Shown in pieces: positions 45,125 to 52,238 of a DNA stretch of 64,000 nucleotides (positions are counted from its first letter, which is position 1; each line of letters begins with the position of its first letter). A program made the translations under genes and the position numbers. Origin of the DNA: Flavobacterium sp. WV_118_3 (lineage in GTDB: Bacteria; Bacteroidota; Bacteroidia; Flavobacteriales; Flavobacteriaceae). The notes under the pieces were generated by a model, which was not told the DNA's origin, did no database searches, and worked only from the letters and a program-made list of their open reading frames with translations. Location: the NCBI RefSeq assembly GCF_039778605.1, contig NZ_CP156060.1:293501-357500 (forward strand). The letters run 5' to 3'.

Positions 45125-46093
45125 ATGGCAATAGATTGGTATCCGTTATTATTTTCCCCCATTTTAAAAGACAGAATTTGGGGAGGTACCAAATTATCGT
45201 CCTTACTACATAAAGACATCGTATCACTAACTACTGGTGAAAGTTGGGAAATATCTACTGTTCCCGGCGATATTAGTGTTGTCGAAAATGGAAAACTGGC
45301 TGGGAAATCTTTGGAAGAAATTTTGGATATGGATCCGGAGGCTTTGTTAGGAAAAAAGGTTTATGCAACATTTGGAACAGCCTTTCCTTTATTATTTAAG
45401 TTTTTGGATGCCAAAGAGGATTTGTCGATTCAGTTACATCCGAACGATGAACTGGCGCGTATTCGTCATAATTCCTTCGGAAAAACCGAAATGTGGTATG
45501 TGATGCAGGCCGACCCGGATTCGCGGATTATCGTAGGATTTGAAAAAGAAGCGTCTCCCGAAGAATACCTGTACCATCTGGAACACAAAACCCTGACCAA
45601 GATACTGAAAGAAATAAAAGTGGCTCCCGGCGATGTTTTTTTTCTGGAAACAGGAACTATTCATGCAATTGGTGCCGGAATCGTGATCGCAGAAATACAA
45701 CAGACATCCGATATTACCTATCGCGTATACGATTGGGATCGTGTTGATGCCGAAGGAAAATCGCGGGAATTACATATCGATTTGGCCTTGGATGCGATCG
45801 ATTATACCGTTTCAAATACAAAATGTGAGTATTCTAAAATAGTGAATACGGCTAACCCGGTAATTGACTGTCCGTATTTTACAACTAATTTTATTCCATT
45901 GGATGGGGCATTGGATTTTCAAAAAACAGCCGATTCTTTTACGGTTCTGGTTTGTACTGAAGGTACTTTTTCCATTCGAACCCATGGAATGATAACTGCT
46001 TTTCAAAAAGGTGATACGGTGTTGATTCCGGCTGTAATAACCGATTTTCAGCTTAGTGGATCTGCTTCGCTATTAGAAATATTCATTTCTTAA
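45125..46093 (+). CDS. manA: class I mannose-6-phosphate isomerase
   Basis: Zinc enzyme interconverting fructose-6-phosphate and mannose-6-phosphate, feeding GDP-mannose and GDP-fucose for surface glycans. It is 322 aa, the short bacterial form. LKDRIWGGTKL near the start, the metal-binding SIQLHPNDELAR and GTIHAIGAGIVIAEIQQTSDITYRVYDWDR are conserved. Separated from bcp by 89 bp and probably transcribed alone. Confidence 0.95.
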   Translation: MAIDWYPLLFSPILKDRIWGGTKLSSLLHKDIVSLTTGESWEISTVPGDISVVENGKLAGKSLEEILDMDPEALLGKKVYATFGTAFPLLFKFLDAKEDLSIQLHPNDELARIRHNSFGKTEMWYVMQADPDSRIIVGFEKEASPEEYLYHLEHKTLTKILKEIKVAPGDVFFLETGTIHAIGAGIVIAEIQQTSDITYRVYDWDRVDAEGKSRELHIDLALDAIDYTVSNTKCEYSKIVNTANPVIDCPYFTTNFIPLDGALDFQKTADSFTVLVCTEGTFSIRTHGMITAFQKGDTVLIPAVITDFQLSGSASLLEIFIS

Positions 46094-46115
46094 TATGTAA
46101 TCAAAAGAATAGTTG

Positions 46116-46123
46116 TAATTTTG
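46116..46123 (+). promoter_or_regulatory. candidate -7 element for the 88-aa protein gene
   Basis: TAATTTTG matches TAnnTTTG 26 bp before ATG 46150, with no clear -33 TTG. The spacing to the start is typical for short leaders. Confidence 0.4.
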
Positions 46124-46149
46124 CCATCGAAATTTTAAACATTAGAAAA

Positions 46150-46416
46150 ATGGCAAGCGTTAGAAATTTAAAAAAAGACATCAATTACGTTTTAGGTGAT
46201 ATTATCGAAGCAGTTTACATTTGGGAGATGACGACCACTGGTAAACCAACAGAAGCTTCAGATGCCTTGGTAACGGAAGCGATCGCAACATTCGATAATT
46301 TGGTTACTAAAGTGAACCAGAAGAATGTTGAAAATAAAAAAGCGCATTTTAAGCAAATTAATAAAGAATTAGAAGAGGCTGCAAATCAGTTGGTTGATAA
46401 AGTTAACGCGCTGTAG
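46150..46416 (+). CDS. small helical conserved-type protein
   Basis: Protein of 88 aa with no recognised domain. It is charged and mostly alpha-helical, with VRNLKKDINYVLGDIIEAVYIWEM at the start and a Lys/Glu-rich coiled C-terminus (KAHFKQINKELEEAANQLVDKVNAL). There is no signal peptide or cysteine. A promoter element and a position just upstream of tRNA genes support a real, probably well-expressed gene. Function unknown. Confidence 0.8.
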   Translation: MASVRNLKKDINYVLGDIIEAVYIWEMTTTGKPTEASDALVTEAIATFDNLVTKVNQKNVENKKAHFKQINKELEEAANQLVDKVNAL

Positions 46417-46450
46417 TCTGAAAAATCAATAAAAAGTGCTCAAAAAATAT

Positions 46451-46480
46451 TTGGAAGTTTCAAAAACAGCCTTATATTTG
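46451..46480 (+). promoter_or_regulatory. promoter of the tRNA-Thr pair
   Basis: TTG at 46451-46453, exactly 19 bp, then TATATTTG at 46473-46480: a full consensus match. Initiation would be around 46487, a few bases before the mature 5' end of the first tRNA. Confidence 0.75.
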
Positions 46481-46495
46481 CAACCGAATTGAGAC

Positions 46496-46569
46496 GCCGG
46501 TGTAGCTCAGCTGGCTAGAGCAGCTGATTTGTAATCAGCAGGTCGTGGGTTCGAGTCCCTCCATCGGCT
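46496..46569 (+). tRNA. tRNA-Thr (anticodon TGT)
   Basis: A complete 74-nt cloverleaf. Acceptor GCCGGTG pairs with CATCGGC (one G-T). The anticodon stem GCTGA/TCAGC holds the loop TTTGTAA with TGT at 46530-46532. The T arm is GTGGG-TTCGAGT-CCCTC (one G-T). The discriminator base is T and CCA is not encoded. Identical to the copy at 46655. Confidence 0.95.
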
Positions 46570-46578
46570 CAATTTTTT

Positions 46579-46596
46579 GCCACTTTTTGTGGTTTT
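46579..46596 (+). terminator. weak hairpin between the two tRNAs
   Basis: CCAC-TTTTT-GTGG followed by TTTT has a stem of only four to five pairs. It may attenuate or be a processing site and not a true terminator. Confidence 0.3.
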
Positions 46597-46654
46597 ATTG
46601 AAAATAAAATACAGGACATTTTTAATTGACCTAGTATTTAAACTGATTTGAGAC

Positions 46655-46728
46655 GCCGGTGTAGCTCAGCTGGCTAGAGCAGCTGATTTGTAATCAGCAG
46701 GTCGTGGGTTCGAGTCCCTCCATCGGCT
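46655..46728 (+). tRNA. tRNA-Thr (anticodon TGT), second identical copy
   Basis: Same 74-nt sequence as the upstream gene, anticodon TGT at 46689-46691. The 159-bp offset and the shared flanks (TTGAGAC before, CAAT after) indicate tandem duplication. No separate consensus promoter is evident, so both are probably read from the promoter at 46451. Confidence 0.95.
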
Positions 46729-46745
46729 CAATCATCTATCTTTAA

Positions 46746-46770
46746 GCCACTTGAAGAAAGTGGTTTTTTT
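46746..46770 (+). terminator. intrinsic terminator after the tRNA pair
   Basis: A perfect stem CCACTT / AAGTGG (46747-46752, 46758-46763) with a GAAGA loop is followed by seven T residues. Confidence 0.85.
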
Positions 46771-46784
46771 ATTTATAAAGGTTT

Positions 46785-46818
46785 AAGGGATTACCGTAAG
46801 GTAATCCCTTTTGTTTTT
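46785..46818. terminator. second strong hairpin downstream of the tRNAs
   Basis: An 11-bp perfect stem AAGGGATTACC / GGTAATCCCTT (46785-46795, 46800-46810) with a GTAA tetraloop is followed by TTGTTTTTT. It backs up the first terminator and insulates the downstream region. Confidence 0.8.
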
Positions 46819-47434
46819 TAGGACGATACCGCCCGGAATCCTTCTATTAGACGTAGTGCTCGTGCTAAGTAGATAATTGAGCGTACGATTGCAAAAGTCT
46901 TATAACAGTCTCTGGATTACCTTTTTTAATAGTATATTTTTTGATAACTTCGATAGTATGTCAAAATTAAAACCGAATATAATATTGGTGAATTGTATTA
47001 TGGTAGTTTTAATTAATTGTCCCTTCTTTAATTACAATGCCTCACAAATTTCCTCTGTTTACACCTTTTGAAAAACTTCAATAACTAGCGAATACAATTC
47101 GTGACGACCATTCAATGTCTGGTACTTCCCTTTATAAAAACGAATAGTAACTAACTCCCGGAATAACAATATCCGGAGATGTTCATGATTTATTTGGGAT
47201 TTCTCCAGGTATTCCTTTTACGGATGTTAGATTTTTTAGATCCTTCGCTTTTAAAATGTGGGAAAAAAAGTAAGTGAAAATGCTATTGTACCCTATTCTC
47301 CCATCGGTTGGTAGCTAATGGCTAAAAAGATAAATAATTGAAGTTTTATTTTTCTAAATAAAAGCCATGATGACCGGATAATTCTATGCTAACGGGGATA
47401 CTGTAATCCCAAAGGAGAAGAAGTAAATCTTAAG
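46819..47434. other. AT-rich intergenic region with possible gene remnants
   Basis: About 615 bp without a convincing gene. Two short open stretches look coding-like. One (46959-47071) reads as a signal-peptide-like start, MSKLKPNII then a hydrophobic core ending CPFFNYNA, and stops after 37 codons. The other (47151-47273) is an in-frame run containing DLFGISPGIPFTDVRFF. Neither forms a full gene, and I recognise no family. A purine-rich AAAGGAG at 47411-47417 precedes the next gene. Confidence 0.4.
46959..47071 (+). pseudogene. possible truncated secreted-protein gene
   Basis: An ATG-initiated 37-codon frame resembles a Sec signal peptide (basic N-region SKLKPN, hydrophobic core with ILVNCIMVVLIN, polar end FNYNASQ), similar in layout to the signal of the protein encoded at 47435 (LPLFTNINAQ). 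It ends at a TGA soon after the predicted cleavage site, so it may be the 5' stub of a decayed gene. A genuine small peptide is a less likely alternative. Confidence 0.3.
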
Positions 47435-48730
47435 ATGTATAATCAAATGAAAAAACAAAAATTTAAACTACAGTTTTTGATAATGGCGCTCATGTTACCA
47501 TTGTTCACGAATATTAATGCACAATATAATGCAAGTTCGGATGATTCCTATGACAGTTATGTAAGTAGAAAAGGTTGGTCATGGACGATTGATGATGCTC
47601 AGAATCTTCCCGAAGGAGAAGGTTTTAGATGGTGGAATCATGGAGGTAACTGTTTTGCAGATTTATTTATGCAGTTAAGAGTCGTTAGAGGTAATTGCAT
47701 ATCGCTTGAAATACCTACTGAAACAGGGCATGCATTGTTCTCACTTTCTGCAAACGATCATCGATCATCTACTACGGATGAGAGCATTTTACCATTTCTG
47801 TTCTTAACAAAACGAGATGAACGATCTTGTATATTTTATGGGAAAAATCACTTTTTGAATCTTACAATTAATCCTAGGTCACCCCTAAATCCTTCCACGA
47901 TTTCCAATGCAGATGGTTTTCGTTTTATCGATTCTAAAGGTGCCGATATTACCAATGAACCAGAATCGTACGGAAGGGAATTAATGCGAATTCAAAAAAA
48001 TGGGAAGGTTGGAATTGGAACACCAGAACCAGCTACAGCACTTCATCTTAGGGGAGATTTTAGGGTTCAGAATTATATTAATGATAGAAATTATAGTAAT
48101 ACGGAAGATAATTTTAATGTTCATGTTGCAAGAGATGCGACCTTTTTAACAAGTTCCGGAGATGAGAGAGGTATGTTTGTAGAATCCAAAACAGGAAATA
48201 AAATAACTATTGGAGATGGCAATGATGATGTTATGATAAAATCCAGTAACATTATCTGTGATAACGGTACATTGACAGATGATATATATATGTCGGTTAA
48301 CACGATGAGCCATGTTAAGGATGCTGCGTTAACAGTTGCCGGAACTACTTATATAGGTCCCAAAGCAGATTTAGCTGCTGCAGGAAAATTATCAAAATTC
48401 AATGAGAGCTATTTATCCAAGTATTGCCTTTGGGTCGAAAAAGGTATTGTTTCGGAAGATTTTGCATTTGCTGGTGTCGCTGTATGGCGCGATGATGTTT
48501 TTAATTCCGATTATGATTTGATGCCTTTGGAAGAAGTAAAAAAATTTATCAATCAAAACAACCATTTACCGGATATACCATCGGCAGAAAGCGTAAAAGA
48601 GAACGGCTATACAGCGCATCAAATGAATATGATTTTGTTGCAAAAAATAGAAGAACTTACGTTATACACTATTTCGTTAAGCGAAGAAATAAAAGAAATG
48701 AAAAAAGGATGTGTCAATTATAAACAATAA
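47435..48730 (+). CDS. secreted protein with VGIG motif and tail-fibre-like C-terminal segment
   Basis: Protein of 431 aa with a signal peptide ending at about NINA. The N-half (about 30-190) is unrecognised. A KNGKVGIGTPEPATALHLRG motif then marks the start of a repeat-like region seen in many Bacteroidota surface proteins. The C-terminus, WRDDVFNSDYDLMPLEEVKKF, then HLPDIPSAESV and a coiled coil (LLQKIEELTLYTISLSEEIKEMKK), matches the segment common after tail-fibre/S74-like domains, probably driving trimerisation. ATG 47447 is an alternative start closer to the signal peptide. It is followed after 4 bp by the M43 protease gene. Confidence 0.8.
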   Translation: MYNQMKKQKFKLQFLIMALMLPLFTNINAQYNASSDDSYDSYVSRKGWSWTIDDAQNLPEGEGFRWWNHGGNCFADLFMQLRVVRGNCISLEIPTETGHALFSLSANDHRSSTTDESILPFLFLTKRDERSCIFYGKNHFLNLTINPRSPLNPSTISNADGFRFIDSKGADITNEPESYGRELMRIQKNGKVGIGTPEPATALHLRGDFRVQNYINDRNYSNTEDNFNVHVARDATFLTSSGDERGMFVESKTGNKITIGDGNDDVMIKSSNIICDNGTLTDDIYMSVNTMSHVKDAALTVAGTTYIGPKADLAAAGKLSKFNESYLSKYCLWVEKGIVSEDFAFAGVAVWRDDVFNSDYDLMPLEEVKKFINQNNHLPDIPSAESVKENGYTAHQMNMILLQKIEELTLYTISLSEEIKEMKKGCVNYKQ

Positions 48731-48734
48731 GTAT

Positions 48735-51230
48735 ATGAAAAAACATTTATTTTTTATAGTGCTACTACTTTTAAAATTAACATTGCTTTTTTCGCAGGGT
48801 AGAACCCGATCGACATGGCTGAATAGTCAGCTTCCGAATTATAATACAAATGAAAATCTTCAATATCCTTATTCTAATCAGGAATATTTTTCATATGGCA
48901 CGATAGTGAATCCAATTCCGTCGTCGGATTCTTATATTCCTTTAATTGATTTTTATGGAGAGGGAAGAATTGTAGATAATAATGTCGTTTCAGGATTTAA
49001 AAATGCCTATAATATTAATCATCAATATCAATTGGTAAGTAAAGGGCCTGATAGGGGGAGAAAAATACCGAATAGAATACCGGTTTCTAGCTATAATGAT
49101 GATTTGGGACTTTCCAACTATGTTCAGAATGACAGAGTAACGACTATTACTTTAATGGGAGCACCCATTCAGAAAAATACAGCTCAGGAAATGGCCAGGA
49201 TGATTCGAAAAGACGGGTTGGGGAGAATTATTGTTTATGGTTTTAGCAAGATGAGTTTGGAAGTTGCAATATTAGAACTCGAATTAAAAAAAATAGGATT
49301 TCACGAAGTTTCCTATAACTATGTTCTGGAACCACCTTTCTCTGAAATTAATGGTTTTTCAGGTCGTCCAAGAGTATATAAAAGCAAAAAAAATAAAGTA
49401 ACCGGAGAGAAGGTCTTTTATTCATTAAACCCGAAAACCAATCTGGGTAGTACTCAGAGGGATATGGTTACCCTTGATTATAGTAGTTTACTGGCTTTAA
49501 ACGCCGATCTGTCCGGAGGTATTAAAGGGACAATTGATAAACCGGGAGGGAAAATTACGGTTGAAGTTTATGCCTATGACCCTTTTGAGTATGATGGAAT
49601 TCAAAAAATATATCTAAAAGAGGGGGATTACAGAGCTAAATTAGTATATAAAGCCTATAGCGATATTACAAATAGTAATGATTATGTAGAAAAAATAACT
49701 ACAGTTCCATACGGATTTGACAAAAATAGCGATGGAAGCTATCGGGTATTAGGAACAACCAATTCCAATAATGTAAAATTACTGGGAGGCAATTCCAGAA
49801 GTGGTTGGGAAATCAATCTGTGCGAAAATCCTCTTTTTAGAGGTGTGGTATGGTTGGCATGGAATATAGGCGCTATTTATGATTATGGCAAATTTAGAGA
49901 TCAGACAGCTCCATGCCGGGATGTCATAACGAATTTGAAAACAGGAAGACAACCCATACTTATAAAGGTGACGATTAAAGATGCTACGTTATATGACATC
50001 AAGATACCAGGAGTAGCCGATAATATAGAGCAGGATTTTATTGATGGTACTGAAGAACTTCAGGAATATAAAATTATAAAAAAATTAAAAGTCACCGTTT
50101 TAGAGGCGCCTGAGGATTCCAGAGAGGGTACATTTTATAAGGAACAAATTGGGAACTATATAAAAGAGATGAATAAGTATTACACTGCTAAAACAGGAAA
50201 TATAAAAAATGCAGCTATAACAGCAGAAATTGGTAACGCAAGAATTTTATTTCAAAAGGTTGATTTAATTATAAAAAAAGCAACTGCAGAAAGATATAAT
50301 TATCAGGTACAGTCGCAGATGGATGCTTATGAAAATGAAGCCGGAGTGAATTCTAATGATGCAGAAACAATGCAGTTAATCTATATACATTCTTTAGTAA
50401 GATTTTATCCTCCTGCAGCACCAAGTGAACGAGTAATCCGAGGAGTGTCAAGTAATGGGGGTGCAACAATTTCGGATAACGATTACACCATTTTTTCGTA
50501 TAGCAGAATGTTTAATGATGCTGTTGCTGTATATGGGAGTCCGGGAAGTACTCTAGCGCATGAATTTGGTCACTATTTTGATTTAGATCATCCATTTGAT
50601 GGCGGATGTGCTCAAGCCGGTGGTGGCGACCTTGTTGCGGATACTCCACCCGCAGAAGGAGCACTTTGGTATTTAAGAGATCCCGGCGGTTTGAATGAAA
50701 GAGGTATAGATAATCCCTGCCAGAACCCTACTATGTGTAACGGAGTAAGAAGGCAAATTGAAAATATTATGGACTATGGACCTTGCAGATGGCTTTTTAC
50801 AAAAGGACAAGTAGAACGAATGATACATAGAATCAATACAAAACCAAATTTATTCGTAATTGCACATGTTTACGATGGAAGTGTTGATCCTGATAAGATA
50901 GATATTCACGTAATCGATCAAAGAATAGATAAGCACCCTAGAAGAAAAAGAAGTATAGCAAACGATGAATTTTCTATCAGGATGTTATATCCTAATTCTC
51001 AAATTGGATACTATAATTTGGAAATTATTTCTGATATATCCGAAAAAGCAACAATCCGAATATCTGATATTTATGCCAATCAAGTGTATAAAAAACGAAT
51101 TTCAGTAGAAAAGGGACAGAATTATTTTCCGATAAAGTCTCATTTTTTTCAAAAAAACGAATTATATCTATTAACCTATATTAGTGATGAGGGTAGGGCA
51201 GAGAAAATAAAGTTCTTACGATCTCAATAA
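48735..51230 (+). CDS. secreted M43/pappalysin-type zinc metalloprotease with type IX-like tail
   Basis: I place the start at ATG 48735 (MKKHLFFIVLLLLKLTLLFSQ signal), 4 bp after the previous stop; the frame is open to 48711. The protein is 831 aa. The metzincin zinc motif HEFGHYFDLDH is at 609-619, followed by a Cys-rich segment (DGGCAQAGGGDLVADTPP, NPCQNPTMCNG) and the Met-turn ENIMDYG, a pappalysin (M43) pattern. The first 400 or so residues are unassigned, except for an alpha/beta segment with TAQEMARMIRKDGLGRIIVYG. The last 85 residues (MLYPNSQIGYYNLEI, IRISDIYANQVYKKRI) resemble a degenerate T9SS type A sorting domain. Confidence 0.85.
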   Translation: MKKHLFFIVLLLLKLTLLFSQGRTRSTWLNSQLPNYNTNENLQYPYSNQEYFSYGTIVNPIPSSDSYIPLIDFYGEGRIVDNNVVSGFKNAYNINHQYQLVSKGPDRGRKIPNRIPVSSYNDDLGLSNYVQNDRVTTITLMGAPIQKNTAQEMARMIRKDGLGRIIVYGFSKMSLEVAILELELKKIGFHEVSYNYVLEPPFSEINGFSGRPRVYKSKKNKVTGEKVFYSLNPKTNLGSTQRDMVTLDYSSLLALNADLSGGIKGTIDKPGGKITVEVYAYDPFEYDGIQKIYLKEGDYRAKLVYKAYSDITNSNDYVEKITTVPYGFDKNSDGSYRVLGTTNSNNVKLLGGNSRSGWEINLCENPLFRGVVWLAWNIGAIYDYGKFRDQTAPCRDVITNLKTGRQPILIKVTIKDATLYDIKIPGVADNIEQDFIDGTEELQEYKIIKKLKVTVLEAPEDSREGTFYKEQIGNYIKEMNKYYTAKTGNIKNAAITAEIGNARILFQKVDLIIKKATAERYNYQVQSQMDAYENEAGVNSNDAETMQLIYIHSLVRFYPPAAPSERVIRGVSSNGGATISDNDYTIFSYSRMFNDAVAVYGSPGSTLAHEFGHYFDLDHPFDGGCAQAGGGDLVADTPPAEGALWYLRDPGGLNERGIDNPCQNPTMCNGVRRQIENIMDYGPCRWLFTKGQVERMIHRINTKPNLFVIAHVYDGSVDPDKIDIHVIDQRIDKHPRRKRSIANDEFSIRMLYPNSQIGYYNLEIISDISEKATIRISDIYANQVYKKRISVEKGQNYFPIKSHFFQKNELYLLTYISDEGRAEKIKFLRSQ

Positions 51231-51315
51231 ATATAAAGTGCCTTATATACTAAAAATGTCGAAAGTGATAACCGTTCCAATTGGGTTGGGTATCTCCACC
51301 TGGCTATAACGATTA

Positions 51316-51345
51316 AAAAAGCGGCTTATCATTAAGCCGCTTTTT
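51316..51345. terminator. bidirectional terminator after the M43 gene
   Basis: A perfect stem AAAAAGCGGCTTA / TAAGCCGCTTTTT with loop TCAT (51316-51345) lies between the convergent M43 and DUF4369 genes. Confidence 0.9.
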
Positions 51346-51351
51346 ATGTTT

Positions 51352-52083
51352 TTATTTGGAAGTACCTGCTTCCTGTTGTTTGCGTTTGTTGATAAATTCC
51401 TGTAATAATTTTCCGTAATGTGAATGCGACACTTCCGGTGATAATGATTTCTGAATCGTATCCAGATATTTGATATTAGCATCGTAAATATCGGTTAACG
51501 CAATATAAGGAGCTACGTCGTATTTCGCATTGTTTACGGCAAAATTAACCGCACTCAGATAACGTCGGATTATCAATTTTTCATTGCGATCTTTAAGACT
51601 GTCCAGCATTTTGGCGTCACGCATCTTCTCCGCAAATAGCATCATACTCAATGCCTGATTTTCTTCGTCTGTATAACGCGATTTTATTTTTTTGTAATCT
51701 TCATACAGCTCGTTGTTTTTAGAGCCGGTAACCTTAGTTTTTGCGTAAAATTCTTTTAAGGTTGTTTTGATCGTCATATTTCCAGGTTCTGCAAAAAACA
51801 TCAGACTGTTGTCAAGCGACTTTGAAGTACCACGGTCTAAAAACAGATAGTACATTTCCGGATGATCAATTTTTAAAGTGCTTTCGAAATTAGAATTCCC
51901 TTTAATCGTAAAACTGTCGATCGTAACAAAAGAAGTGTCAACTATTTTCTTTAGATATAGTTTCCCTTGTTTGAGTCCGTCTACCGTTCCTGTAAGATGA
52001 AGGCTGTTGCCCGTTTCGGCTTCTTTTTTACAGGCTGTGGCGAGTAAAGCGACAGTACATAAGGTTATCAGTGTTTTTTTCAT
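51352..52083 (-). CDS. DUF4369-domain lipoprotein
   Basis: I place the start at ATG 52083 (MKKTLITLCTVALLATAC, lipobox Cys18), giving 243 aa; the frame is open to 52110. Residues about 28-125 fit DUF4369: LHLTGTVDGLKQGKLYLKKI, FTIKGNSNFESTLKIDHPEMYYLFLD, MFFAEPGNMTI. The second half is helical and charged. Many family members end in a thioredoxin-like (TlpA/ResA) domain; this one does not. Function unknown, probably anchored in the envelope. Confidence 0.85.
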   Translation of the reverse strand: MKKTLITLCTVALLATACKKEAETGNSLHLTGTVDGLKQGKLYLKKIVDTSFVTIDSFTIKGNSNFESTLKIDHPEMYYLFLDRGTSKSLDNSLMFFAEPGNMTIKTTLKEFYAKTKVTGSKNNELYEDYKKIKSRYTDEENQALSMMLFAEKMRDAKMLDSLKDRNEKLIIRRYLSAVNFAVNNAKYDVAPYIALTDIYDANIKYLDTIQKSLSPEVSHSHYGKLLQEFINKRKQQEAGTSK

Positions 52084-52175
52084 TGTAAAAGCGATTTTTA
52101 AAGAGTGCAAAGTAAAGAAAAAAATAATGAGTTACTAGGGATGTGATACAAATAGTGTTTTTCACTTCGGAGTAT

Positions 52176-52208
52176 AAAAAAACCTGTTGCTTAAGAACAG
52201 GTTTTTTT
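52176..52208. terminator. terminator for the M61 peptidase gene
   Basis: Stem AACCTGTT / AACAGGTT (52181-52188, 52196-52203) is flanked by A-run and T-run. On the minus strand the T-run follows the hairpin 3' of the M61 stop. Confidence 0.75.
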
Positions 52209-52238
52209 GATTCAGACCGGATATGGTTCTGTTTTGGA

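Noticed and set aside
44000..45130. riboswitch upstream of queD, bcp or manA
   Set aside because: queD and bcp have almost no leader, and the 89 bp before manA show no recognisable aptamer core.
46877..47071. 64-codon frame as a full gene
   Set aside because: It starts with TTG and has no promoter or family. Only the part from ATG 46959 looks signal-peptide-like, so I keep that as a possible remnant.
46489..51345. integrative element or genomic island
   Set aside because: No integrase, recombinase or mobilisation gene is seen, and I found no copy of the tRNA 3' end at the far side.
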